NCBI RefSeq assembly: GCF_014648995.1
Contig: NZ_BMSE01000014.1
Location: 62,001-126,000 of the forward strand
Origin: Streptomyces massasporeus
GTDB lineage: Bacteria > Actinomycetota > Actinomycetes > Streptomycetales > Streptomycetaceae
Length of the DNA stretch: 64,000 nt
Reading direction: 5' to 3'
Shown here: positions 9,018-17,017 of the stretch, piece by piece
How the letters are laid out: each line of letters begins with the position of its first letter
Position numbering within the stretch: the first letter of the stretch is position 1
Notes under the pieces: model-generated
Databases searched by the model: none
Seen by the model: only the letters and a program-made list of their open reading frames with translations
What the model was told of the DNA's origin: nothing
Translations under genes and position numbers: made by a program

Positions 9018-10612
9018 CGGAGCGTGCGAGCGGCTACGGCGTGCCCCGCACCCGCCGGGAGGCCCGCCGTCTCAACCCGCCCCCTCCGCTGTGGGGTTCC
9101 AACGGCGTGGCGTTCGGCCCCGACGGGCGGTTGTACGTCGCCCAGTTCCTCGCCGGGCGGATCAGCGCCGTCGACCCGGCCACCGGGGACGTCGAGACCG
9201 TCGTACCGATGGACGGCCCGGTCCAGTCGCCGGACGACCTGGCCTTCGGCGCGGACGGCTCGATGTACATCGCCGACCTGGTCCCCGGCCGGGTGTGGCG
9301 CCGCAGCCCCGAGGGCGCGTACACGCTGGTCTCCGACGAGGTGAAGGTGCCCAACGGCATCACCTGTGTCGGGGACCGGCTGTTCGTCAACGAGATGAAG
9401 ACGAACGGCCGTCTGCTGGAGCTCTTCCCGGAGGGCGGCGACCCGGTCGTCCTCACCGACGGGCTGGCCTTCGGCAACGCGATGCAACGGGGCCCGGACG
9501 GCTGCCTCTACTACCCGCACATGATCAGCGGGCAGGTCTGGCGCATCCCGCCCGACGGCGGGGTGCCGGAGAGGGTCGCCGAGGACGTGCACGATCCCGT
9601 AGCGGTCCGCTTCGACCGGGGCGGCGTCCTGCACGTCCTCTCCCGCGGCCCCGAGGGCATCGTCACCCGCGTCGACCTGCACGGCGACGGCACCCGCTCG
9701 CTCGTCACCAGCGGCGTCACGGGCCTGGACAACGCCGCGTTCGACGCGGAGAACCGCATGTTCGTCTCCAGCTTCGCCAGCGGCGGCATCACCGAACTGC
9801 ACCCCGACGGCCGCACCCGCCCCGTCGTCCCACGCGGCCTGGACGGCCCCTACGGCGTGACGATCGACCTGGGCGGCACGGTCTACGCGGCCGACCACTA
9901 CCGCGTGGCCCGCCCCGAACACCCCGCCGACGACGGCGGTTCGGGCGACGTGGCCACCGAGATCCTCCAGCCGTTCTTCCACGGCATCACCGCCGACGGC
10001 GGCCTCCTGCACACCACGTCCCAGTACGGCGGCGTCCAGACCTACGACCCCGCCACCCGGGCCACCCGGGTCAGGGCGAGCGGCCTGAACCAGCCGCTGG
10101 GCCTCGCGGTCCGGTCCGACGGCCTGCTCGTGGTCGCGGAGACGGGAGCGGGCCGCGTCATCGGCCTCGACGCGGACGACACGGTCACCGTCCTCTCCGA
10201 GGGCCTGGACCACCCCGTGGACGTGGCCTTCGACACCGGCGGGCGCTGCTACGTCAGCGACGACCGGCTCGGCGCGGTGCTCCGCGTCGACGACGAGGGG
10301 CCGGTGGTCCTGGCGGACGGTCTCGGCGCCCCGCAGGGCCTCGCCGTCCACGGCGACGTGCTGTTCACCGTGGACGTCGAGCACCGCAGACTGTGGTCGG
10401 TGTCCCTGACCACGGGCGAGCGACGCGTCGAGGCCGAGGACCTGGCCGTCGGCCTGCCCCCGGGCGTCGAACGCCGGCCCGACCCGGCCCTCTTCGCCCA
10501 CGGCGTCCCCGGCCTGGCCCTTCGCTTCGCCGGCCTCGCCGCGGCCCCGGACGGCTCCCTGCTCCTGTCGTCGAACGGGGAGGGCACGGTGCTGCGGCTG
10601 GCCCCGAACTAG
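9014..10612 (+). CDS. SMP-30/gluconolactonase-like beta-propeller, probable lactonase or esterase
   Basis: 532 residues composed of repeating six- or seven-bladed propeller units: GVAFGPDGRLYVAQ, DLAFGADGSMYIAD, AAFDAENRMFVSS, GVTIDLGGTVYAAD, GLAVRSDGLLVVAE, DVAFDTGGRCYVSD. At 532 residues it is longer than single-domain SMP-30 lactonases (about 300), so it may hold a propeller of doubled size. The GTG start at 9014 overlaps the TGA of the monooxygenase (GTGA), implying translational coupling. Next to a Baeyer-Villiger enzyme the simplest role is hydrolysis of the lactone or ester product, but the enzymatic activity is inferred. Confidence 0.85.
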   Translation: MTERASGYGVPRTRREARRLNPPPPLWGSNGVAFGPDGRLYVAQFLAGRISAVDPATGDVETVVPMDGPVQSPDDLAFGADGSMYIADLVPGRVWRRSPEGAYTLVSDEVKVPNGITCVGDRLFVNEMKTNGRLLELFPEGGDPVVLTDGLAFGNAMQRGPDGCLYYPHMISGQVWRIPPDGGVPERVAEDVHDPVAVRFDRGGVLHVLSRGPEGIVTRVDLHGDGTRSLVTSGVTGLDNAAFDAENRMFVSSFASGGITELHPDGRTRPVVPRGLDGPYGVTIDLGGTVYAADHYRVARPEHPADDGGSGDVATEILQPFFHGITADGGLLHTTSQYGGVQTYDPATRATRVRASGLNQPLGLAVRSDGLLVVAETGAGRVIGLDADDTVTVLSEGLDHPVDVAFDTGGRCYVSDDRLGAVLRVDDEGPVVLADGLGAPQGLAVHGDVLFTVDVEHRRLWSVSLTTGERRVEAEDLAVGLPPGVERRPDPALFAHGVPGLALRFAGLAAAPDGSLLLSSNGEGTVLRLAPN

Positions 10613-10627
10613 GGCCCGGGGGCCGGT

Positions 10628-12076
10628 TCAGCGGCGGCGGCCCCGGGACGGCCTGCTCCGCCGTCCGTTGGAGCTTGAACCCGTGCGCGCCGGAGGCTTC
10701 TCGGCGGGCGCCGGGGTGAGGACGACGGGCACGCCCGACGGCTCCTGCGCCCCGGTGATGCGGCTCAGTTCGTCCTCGTCCGAGCGGACCCGGGTGACCT
10801 GCGGGGTGATCCCGGCGTCGGACATCAGCCGGGTCATCTCACGCCGCTGGTGCGGCAGGACCAGCGTGACGACGGTGCCGGACTCGCCGGCCCGGGCCGT
10901 ACGGCCGCCGCGGTGCAGGTAGTCCTTGTGGTCGCCGGGCGGGTCCACGTTGACGACCAGGTCGAGGTTGTCGACGTGGATGCCGCGGGCGGCGACGTTG
11001 GTGGCCACCAGGACCGTGACCTGACCGTCCTTGAAACGGGCCAGGGTCTTGGTCCGCTGCGACTGGGACTTGCCGCCGTGCAGGGCCATGGCGCGCACAC
11101 CGACGGCGAGCAGCTTCTTGGCCAGCCGGTCGGCGGCGTGCTTGGTGTCCAGGAACATGATCACGCGTCCGTCGCGGGCGGCGATCCGGGTCGTGGTGGC
11201 GTGCTTGTCGTCGTCCTCCACGTGCAGCAGGTGGTGCTCCATCGTGGTGACCGCGCCCGCGGACGGGTCGACGGAGTGGACGACCGGGTCGTGCAGGTAG
11301 GTGCGGACCAGCCGGTCGACGTTGCGGTCGAGGGTGGCGGAGAACAGCATCCGCTGGCCGCCGGGGCGCACCTGGTCGAGCAGGGCGGTGACCTGCGGCA
11401 TGAAGCCCATGTCGGTCATCTGGTCGGCCTCGTCGAGGACGGTGATGTCGACGTGGTCCAGGCGGCAGTCGCCTCGGTCTATGAGGTCCTTGAGGCGGCC
11501 GGGCGTGGCGACGACGACCTCGGCGCCCGTGCGCAGCGCGTTCGCCTGCCGGCCGATCGGCATGCCGCCGACGACGGTGGTGAGCCGCAGCCGCAGCGCG
11601 CGGGCGAACGGGGTGAGGGCGTCGGTGACCTGCTGGGCCAGCTCGCGGGTGGGCACCAGGACGAGGGCCAGGGGCTGTCGGGCCTCGGCCCGCCGTCCGT
11701 CGACGCGGGCCAGCAGCGCGAGCCCGAAGGCGAGCGTCTTGCCGGAGCCGGTGCGCCCGCGGCCGAGCACGTCCCGGCCGGCCAGGGAGTTCGGCAGGGT
11801 CGCCGCCTGGATCGGGAACGGCGCGGTCAGGCCCTCGGCGCGCAGCGCGGCCAGCAGCCGCTCGGGCAGGTCGAGCTCGTCGAACGCCTCGACGGCCGGC
11901 AGCGCCGGGGTGACGGTGGCCGGCGGTGCGAATTCCTGGCTGGGGGCGGGGCGGCGCCCGCCGCGGCCGCCGCCCGCCGGACGGGAGGCGCTGCCTGCGC
12001 CGCCCGACTTACGGGAGCGGAACCCGTTGCCGCGGGAGTGGGGGGAGCCGTTGCTCCTACGAGCCGTGCGGTCCAT
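10628..12076 (-). CDS. DEAD-box RNA helicase, copy 1, downstream of a cold-shock gene
   Basis: 482 residues. All DEAD-box motifs are visible in order: Q motif (FPIQAATLP), Walker A (GRGRTGSGKT), PTRELAQQ, TPGRLKD, DEAD in VLDEADQM, SAT in LFSATLD, and the helicase C-lobe through HRGGRTARAGE. The ends are Arg/Gly/Ser-rich low-complexity tails, as in RhlE/CshA-type cold-shock helicases. ATG at 12076 is chosen because GAGGAAGG precedes it. It lies 3' of a cold-shock gene on the same strand, separated by an intrinsic terminator, so it is probably expressed by read-through or its own promoter. A closely similar paralogue with the same neighbourhood is at 39775-41259. Confidence 0.95.
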   Translation of the reverse strand: MDRTARRSNGSPHSRGNGFRSRKSGGAGSASRPAGGGRGGRRPAPSQEFAPPATVTPALPAVEAFDELDLPERLLAALRAEGLTAPFPIQAATLPNSLAGRDVLGRGRTGSGKTLAFGLALLARVDGRRAEARQPLALVLVPTRELAQQVTDALTPFARALRLRLTTVVGGMPIGRQANALRTGAEVVVATPGRLKDLIDRGDCRLDHVDITVLDEADQMTDMGFMPQVTALLDQVRPGGQRMLFSATLDRNVDRLVRTYLHDPVVHSVDPSAGAVTTMEHHLLHVEDDDKHATTTRIAARDGRVIMFLDTKHAADRLAKKLLAVGVRAMALHGGKSQSQRTKTLARFKDGQVTVLVATNVAARGIHVDNLDLVVNVDPPGDHKDYLHRGGRTARAGESGTVVTLVLPHQRREMTRLMSDAGITPQVTRVRSDEDELSRITGAQEPSGVPVVLTPAPAEKPPARTGSSSNGRRSRPSRGRRR

Positions 12077-12179
12077 GAGGGAACCTTCCTCGAAGCGGCA
12101 CGCGTCGAGGAATGCGCGACGGCAGGGGAGAGCCGCGGGATTCGCAAGAGTTGAGCCGGATGGGAACAAAACGAGCCGA

Positions 12180-12204
12180 GGCCCGCACCGCGAGGGTGCG
12201 GGCC
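12180..12204 (-). terminator. Intrinsic terminator between cold-shock gene 1 and helicase 1
   Basis: GGCCCGCACC (12180-12189) pairs perfectly with GGTGCGGGCC (12195-12204) around a 5-nt loop. In the direction of transcription (minus strand) the hairpin is followed within a few bases by a U-rich stretch (CGTTTTGTT), so it should stop most cold-shock transcripts before the helicase gene. Confidence 0.8.
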
Positions 12205-12228
12205 CCGGTCAGGGCATACGCGTACGCG

Positions 12229-12432
12229 TCAGGCGGGAACGATGTTCTCGGCCTGCGGGCCCTTCTGGCCCTGCGTGACGTCGAAGGTGACCTTCTGGCC
12301 TTCCTGGAGCTCACGGAAGCCAGAGGTGGCGATGTTCGAGTAGTGGGCGAAGACGTCCGGGCCGCCACCCTCCTGCTCGATGAAGCCGAAGCCCTTTTCC
12401 GAGTTGAACCACTTCACGGTACCGGTAGCCAT
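12229..12432 (-). CDS. Cold-shock protein (CspA family), copy 1
   Basis: 67 residues, standard length. Single OB-fold with the nucleic-acid motifs KWFN (7-10), KGFGFI (RNP1, 13-18) and DVFAHYSNI (RNP2, about 26-34), ending QKGPQAENIVPA. Cold-shock proteins bind single-stranded RNA and melt or stabilise transcripts. ATG at 12432 is preceded by AAGGGAG, 6 nt upstream. A long structured leader and a downstream terminator flank the gene, and both are repeated at the paralogue (41441-41644). Confidence 0.96.
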   Translation of the reverse strand: MATGTVKWFNSEKGFGFIEQEGGGPDVFAHYSNIATSGFRELQEGQKVTFDVTQGQKGPQAENIVPA

Positions 12433-12613
12433 ATGAATCTCCCTTGAGGGCAGTACTCAGGGCCCGCACCTTGCGGACCCGTAGTCGCCGAAATGATCAC
12501 CCTAAGGAGATCCGAGAATCCTCGGAAACAAAAAAGAGTGCTCGTCGACAAAAGGTCGAAAGAGCACTCGAAGTCTCTGGGAACCAAAACTGCAACGCCA
12601 GCCAAGGTAGCAC
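12433..12613 (-). promoter_or_regulatory. Long structured 5' leader of cold-shock gene 1
   Basis: Read on the minus strand, this region shares three elements with the leader of the second cold-shock gene. (1) A block at 12576-12613 matches 41732-41770 at 29 of 39 aligned positions and includes a TACCTT -10-like hexamer within GTGCTACC. (2) An 18-nt block at 12484-12501 matches 41697-41714 at 15 positions. (3) A 9-bp hairpin (12472-12480 with 12460-12468, one G-U pair, 3-nt loop) occupies the place of a hairpin of different sequence in the other gene. A short CCC-UCAA-GGG hairpin overlaps the Shine-Dalgarno site. Between blocks 1 and 2 this copy also has a terminator hairpin. Confidence 0.7.
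12530..12569 (-). terminator. Attenuator-like terminator inside the leader of cold-shock gene 1
   Basis: On the minus strand GAGTGCTC (12569-12562) pairs with GAGCACTC (12543-12536), with an inner TCGAC/GTCGA helix, and the stem is followed directly by six T residues (12535-12530). This is a textbook intrinsic terminator. It lies about 100 nt upstream of the start codon and downstream of the likely promoter, so it can end transcription before the coding region. The second cold-shock leader lacks it. Confidence 0.7.
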
Positions 12614-12780
12614 AGGCCGCGTCGGAAGGCTCGGGAATCTCGTACCCGAGGTGGAGCCGTCCCTCCGTACGTACTGCGTTCTCAGTACCGGAGAGTGTCG
12701 GCAGGCGCACGACGACGGGACAAGCCGCTCACGGACAGGCTGGGGCAGACGTTCGACACCAGATGTGGAGACCTCCTGCC

Positions 12781-14988
12781 GTGGCTGATTTCCTGTATCG
12801 AGTGGGCCGTCTGGCCTTCCGGCGGCGCTGGTACGTCGCCCTGGTCTGGGCGGCCGTCCTGGCCGCCGTGGGGCTGGGCTCCCTCAAGGCGCCGGGGGCC
12901 GTCGACGAGGAGTTCTCGATGCCCGGCATCGAGTCCCAGAAGGCGTTCGACCTGATGGAGCAGCGCTTCCCCGGGGCCACGGCCGACAGCGCGACGGCCA
13001 GGATCGTCTTCATCGCGCCGGGCGGCGAGAAGGTCACCGCCGCCGGGAACAGGAAGTCCATCGAGAAGGCCGTGGCCGGACTCGGCGACGGCACGCAGGT
13101 CGCGAGCGCCGTCGACCCGTTCCGGGCGAAGACGGTCAGCCAGGACGGCACGACGGCCTTCGCGACCGTCACGTACAAGGTCGGCGCCAACGACCTCACC
13201 GACGCCGGCCGCGGCCACCTGGAGCGGACCATCGAGCGGGCCCGGGACTCCGGGCTGACCGTCGAGGCGGGCGGTACCGCGCTGGCCGCCGAGGGCGGGC
13301 CGGGCGGCGCGGCCGAGGTGATCGGCGTCGCGATCGCCGCGGTCGTCCTCCTGATCACCTTCGGTTCGCTTGCCGCCGCCGGGCTGCCCCTGCTGACGGC
13401 CGTGATCGGGGTCGGCGTGAGCATGGCCACGATCCTCGCCCTGTCCAGCGCCCTCGGCCTGTCCACGACCACCGGCACCCTAGCGATGATGCTGGGCCTG
13501 GCCGTCGGCATCGACTACGCCCTGTTCGTCGTCTCCCGCTACCGGGAGGAGCGCGCCAAGGGCCGTACGCCGCAGGAGGCGACCGGGATGGCCGTCGGTA
13601 CGGCCGGCTCCGCGGTCGTGTTCGCCGGGCTCACCGTCGTGATCGCGCTGGCCGGGCTCGCCGTGGTCGGCATCCCGATGCTCACCAAGATGGGGCTGGC
13701 CGCGGCGGGCGCGGTCGTCGTCGCCGTACTGATCGCCCTCACCCTCGTCCCGGCGCTCCTCGGCTTCTGGCCGAACGCCGTGCTCAGCCGGCGGGCCCGC
13801 AGGAGCGGCCGGATCGAGGAGAGCGCCGGGGCCAACGCCGGCACCCGCTGGGCGCGGTTCGTGCTGCGCCGCCCCATACCGGTGCTGCTCCTCGGCGTCG
13901 TCGGCCTCGGCGCCCTCGCCCTGCCCGCCGCCGACCTCCAGCTGGGCATGCCGGGGGACGAGGCCAAGCCGGTCTCCACGACCGAGCGGCGGGCCTACGA
14001 CGCGCTCGCCGAGGGCTTCGGGCCGGGCTTCAACGGGCCGCTGACCATCGTCGTGGACGCCAAGGGCGCCGCCGACCCGAAGGCCGCCGCCGACAGGGTC
14101 GCGAAGGAGATCGGCGGCACCGAGGGGGTCGTGTCCGTCTCCCCGGCCCGCTTCAACGGTGCCGGCGACACCGCGGTCTTCTCGGCCGTGCCCTCCACCG
14201 CGCCGACCGACGAGAAGACCAAGGATTTGGTGACCACCATCCGCGACGAGCGTCCCGGCATCGAGTCCGGCACCGGCGCGAGCTACGAGGTCACGGGCAC
14301 CACCGCGATGAACATCGACATCGCCGAGAAGGTCCAGGCCGCGCTGGTCCCCTACCTGGTCGTCGTGGTGGGCCTGGCGATCGTGCTGCTGCTGGTGGTC
14401 TTCCGGTCCCTGCTCGTCCCGCTCAAGGCGGCCCTCGGCTTCCTGCTGTCGGTACTGGCCTCCCTCGGCGCGGTCGTCGTGGTCTTCCAGCAGGGCCACG
14501 GCGCGGAACTCCTCGGCGTGGAGCAGACCGGCCCGATCATGAGCCTGATGCCGATCTTCCTGGTGGGCATCGTCTTCGGCCTGGCGATGGACTACGAGGT
14601 GTTCCTGGTCTCCCGGATGCGGGAGGCGTACGTCCACGGCGAGCCGGCCGCCGATGCGGTCACGTCCGGCTTCCGGCACAGCGCCCGGGTGGTGGTGGCC
14701 GCCGCCCTGATCATGATCGCGGTGTTCGCCGGGTTCATCGGCGAGAGCGACTCCATGATCAAGATGATCGGCTTCGGGCTGGCCTCCGCCGTCCTGTTCG
14801 ACGCGTTCGTCGTCCGGATGGCGATCGTGCCGGCCGTCCTCGCCCTGCTCGGCGACAAGGCCTGGTGGCTGCCGAAGTGGCTGGACCGGGCGCTGCCCCG
14901 CGTCGACGTGGAGGGCGAGGCCCTCACCCGGCCGGAGCGCGAACAGGCCCCGGACACGGCCCCGGACCTGGAGCCGGCGCGCACCTGA
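12781..14988 (+). CDS. MMPL/RND-family membrane transporter
   Basis: About 735 residues. One membrane helix near residue 20, an extracytoplasmic domain (residues about 45-190), a block of five to six helices (GLAVGIDYALFVVSRYREE), a second soluble domain and a second helix block (VGIVFGLAMDYEVFLVSRMREAY). The GxxxGxDY(A/E)xF motifs are the MmpL proton-relay signature. Such proteins export lipids, antibiotics or siderophores. I chose GTG at 12781 because the protein then begins VADFLYRVGRLAFRRRWYV; ATG at 12763 is also possible. A 12-bp terminator hairpin follows, so it is not obviously co-transcribed with the two-component genes. Confidence 0.9.
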   Translation: MADFLYRVGRLAFRRRWYVALVWAAVLAAVGLGSLKAPGAVDEEFSMPGIESQKAFDLMEQRFPGATADSATARIVFIAPGGEKVTAAGNRKSIEKAVAGLGDGTQVASAVDPFRAKTVSQDGTTAFATVTYKVGANDLTDAGRGHLERTIERARDSGLTVEAGGTALAAEGGPGGAAEVIGVAIAAVVLLITFGSLAAAGLPLLTAVIGVGVSMATILALSSALGLSTTTGTLAMMLGLAVGIDYALFVVSRYREERAKGRTPQEATGMAVGTAGSAVVFAGLTVVIALAGLAVVGIPMLTKMGLAAAGAVVVAVLIALTLVPALLGFWPNAVLSRRARRSGRIEESAGANAGTRWARFVLRRPIPVLLLGVVGLGALALPAADLQLGMPGDEAKPVSTTERRAYDALAEGFGPGFNGPLTIVVDAKGAADPKAAADRVAKEIGGTEGVVSVSPARFNGAGDTAVFSAVPSTAPTDEKTKDLVTTIRDERPGIESGTGASYEVTGTTAMNIDIAEKVQAALVPYLVVVVGLAIVLLLVVFRSLLVPLKAALGFLLSVLASLGAVVVVFQQGHGAELLGVEQTGPIMSLMPIFLVGIVFGLAMDYEVFLVSRMREAYVHGEPAADAVTSGFRHSARVVVAAALIMIAVFAGFIGESDSMIKMIGFGLASAVLFDAFVVRMAIVPAVLALLGDKAWWLPKWLDRALPRVDVEGEALTRPEREQAPDTAPDLEPART

Positions 14989-15002
14989 GGAAGCCGCACC
15001 CA

Positions 15003-15034
15003 GGGCCGCCCGTGGCGAAGGACACGGGCGGCCC
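15003..15034 (+). terminator. Hairpin terminator after the MMPL transporter
   Basis: GGGCCGCCCGTG (15003-15014) pairs perfectly with CACGGGCGGCCC (15023-15034) around an 8-nt loop, 15 bp after the MMPL stop codon. Confidence 0.75.
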
Positions 15035-15095
15035 CTCGGGCGTTCCCGCCCGGAGTCGACCACGATGGTCCCAGCCTCACCGACCGGAGAGCCTC

Positions 15096-16331
15096 ATGAG
15101 CATCCCCCTGGAGCGGCGCTACGCGGATCGCCTGGAGGGATTCGCCGAGCAGCACCCCTTCCTCGTCGACCTGGCGACGGCCATGGCGCTGATGGCCTGC
15201 GCGACCTTCGGCACCTCCCTCGCCCTGCCCGGCGCCGACCCGCCGGACCAGGACCGGACCGGCGTGATCCTCATGGGCGTGGCGTGCCTCGCCCTGCTCA
15301 AGCACCGCGCCTTCCCGCGCACCGTGGTCACGATCACCATGGGCTGCACCGTGACAGCGGTCTCGATGGGCTATCTGCTCACGCCCCTGCTGCTGGCACC
15401 GATCATGGCGGCGCTGTACTGGCTCGCCACCCTCACCGACCGCAGGACCACCCGCGCCTACGGCATCGGCACCACGCTGGCGGTGATCGTCGCGGCCGTG
15501 TTCACCGACTCCATGGACCACCTCTCGCTGCTGCTGAGGACGATCGGCCCGTTCTTCTGGCTGATGCTGCCCCTGGCCGCCGGGAACATGACGCGGCTGC
15601 GGCGCGCCTACCTCCAGGCCGTGCAGGCCCGGGCCGAGCACGCCGAGCGCACCCGGGAGGAGGAGGCCCGGCTGCGCGTCACCGAGGAGCGGATGCGCAT
15701 CGCCCGGGAGCTGCACGACGTCGTCGCCCACCACATGGCCCTGGCCAACGCCCAGGCCGGCACCGCCGCGCACCTCGCCCTCACCCGCCCCGAGGAGTCC
15801 CGGAGGATCCTCGACGACCTGACCGGCACCACCTCCTCCGCGCTGCGGGAGCTGAAGGCCGCGCTCGGCCTGCTCCGCCAGGACGGCGAGACCCCCGGCT
15901 CCGTGTCGCTGGAACCCTCCCCGGGCCTGTCCCGCCTGCCCGAGCTGGTCTCGGCGTGCGAGTCGGGGGGCCTGGAGGTCACCGTCACCACGGAGGGGCA
16001 GCCGCAGCCGCTGTCGCCGGGCGTCGACCTGACGGCGTACCGGATCGTGCAGGAGGCCCTCACCAACGTCACCAAGCACGCCACGGCCGAGGCCGCCCAC
16101 GTGCTCCTCGCCTACACCGGATCCCGGCTGCTGATCACGGTCACCAACGACGGCCCCAGCAAGCCGGAGGCCGCCCGGGGGCGCGGTTTCGGCGTCATGG
16201 GCATGCGCGAACGCGCCCTGTCCATCGGCGGCGAACTGTGCGCGGGCCCCCGCCCCCAGGGCGGTTTCGAGGTCACCACCGCGCTGCCGCTGCAACCCGC
16301 CGTCCACCTCGCGGAAGGAACCACCGCATGA
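15096..16331 (+). CDS. NarL-type sensor histidine kinase
   Basis: 411 residues. Four to six hydrophobic segments in residues 20-170 form the membrane sensor, followed by a coiled linker and a HisKA_3 dimerisation helix with phospho-acceptor His207 (RIARELHDVVAHHM). The ATPase domain carries YRIVQEALTNVTKHA (N box) and GRGFGVMGMRERA (G box). ATG at 15096 follows CCGGAGAG. The stop overlaps the start of the response regulator (ATGA). The lack of a long extracellular loop suggests sensing at or within the membrane. Confidence 0.94.
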   Translation: MSIPLERRYADRLEGFAEQHPFLVDLATAMALMACATFGTSLALPGADPPDQDRTGVILMGVACLALLKHRAFPRTVVTITMGCTVTAVSMGYLLTPLLLAPIMAALYWLATLTDRRTTRAYGIGTTLAVIVAAVFTDSMDHLSLLLRTIGPFFWLMLPLAAGNMTRLRRAYLQAVQARAEHAERTREEEARLRVTEERMRIARELHDVVAHHMALANAQAGTAAHLALTRPEESRRILDDLTGTTSSALRELKAALGLLRQDGETPGSVSLEPSPGLSRLPELVSACESGGLEVTVTTEGQPQPLSPGVDLTAYRIVQEALTNVTKHATAEAAHVLLAYTGSRLLITVTNDGPSKPEAARGRGFGVMGMRERALSIGGELCAGPRPQGGFEVTTALPLQPAVHLAEGTTA

Positions 16332-17008
16332 CCATCAGGGTGCTGCTCGCCGACGACCAGGCCCTGCTGCGGGCCACCTTCCGCATCCTCATCGACTCCT
16401 GCGCGGACCTGGAGGTGGTCGCCGAGGCCTCCGACGGCGCCGAAGCGGTCGCCCTGACCCGCCGGTTCCACCCCGACATCGTCCTCATGGACATCCGCAT
16501 GCCCGGCACCGACGGTCTGACCGCCACCTCCGAGCTGTGCGCCGACCCGGAGCTGTCCGCGACCCGCGTCCTGATCCTGACCACGTTCGAGACGGAGGAC
16601 TACGTGGCCCAGGCCCTGCGGGCCGGTGCCAGCGGCTTCCTCGGCAAGGACGTCACCGCGGACACCCTCCTGTCCGGGCTGCGCACGGTGGCCTCCGGCG
16701 AGGCCCTCCTCTCGCCCGTCGCCACCCGCTCCCTCATCACCCGCTTCCTGATGGCACCCGCCTCCGGCGCCGGCCTCGCGCCACCGGAGCGCCTCGCCGA
16801 CCTGACGGTCCGGGAACGCGAGGTGATGGCGCTGGCCGCGGAGGGCAGGTCCAACACGGAGATCGCCGAGGACCTCACGCTGAGCCCGCTGACCGTCCGT
16901 ACGCACATCCACCGGGCCATGACCAAGCTGCACGCCCGGGACCGCGCCCAGCTGGTCGTCATCGCCTACCAGACGGGGCTGGTACGGGCCACGCCGCCGG
17001 TGACGTGA
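16328..17008 (+). CDS. NarL/FixJ-type response regulator
   Basis: 226 residues. Receiver domain with acidic pocket ADDQ, phospho-acceptor Asp55 (VLMDIRMPG), the Thr switch (LTTFE) and Lys in FLGKDV. The C-terminal LuxR helix-turn-helix reads LTVREREVMALAAEGRSNTE followed by IAEDLTLSPLTVRTHIHRAM. Start ATG overlaps the kinase stop by four bases, so the two are translationally coupled partners. The target is unknown; the MMPL gene is upstream, the serine hydrolase converges from downstream. Confidence 0.94.
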   Translation: MTIRVLLADDQALLRATFRILIDSCADLEVVAEASDGAEAVALTRRFHPDIVLMDIRMPGTDGLTATSELCADPELSATRVLILTTFETEDYVAQALRAGASGFLGKDVTADTLLSGLRTVASGEALLSPVATRSLITRFLMAPASGAGLAPPERLADLTVREREVMALAAEGRSNTEIAEDLTLSPLTVRTHIHRAMTKLHARDRAQLVVIAYQTGLVRATPPVT

Positions 17009-17017
17009 GCGGGCGGC

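Noticed and set aside
6391..10612. Secondary-metabolite tailoring cluster around the BVMO
   Set aside because: No polyketide synthase, peptide synthetase or terpene cyclase in the window; a catabolic operon explains the three genes better.
14865..15095. N-terminal extension of the first histidine kinase into the MMPL gene
   Set aside because: It would cross the terminator hairpin; ATG 15096 has a ribosome site and gives a normal kinase.
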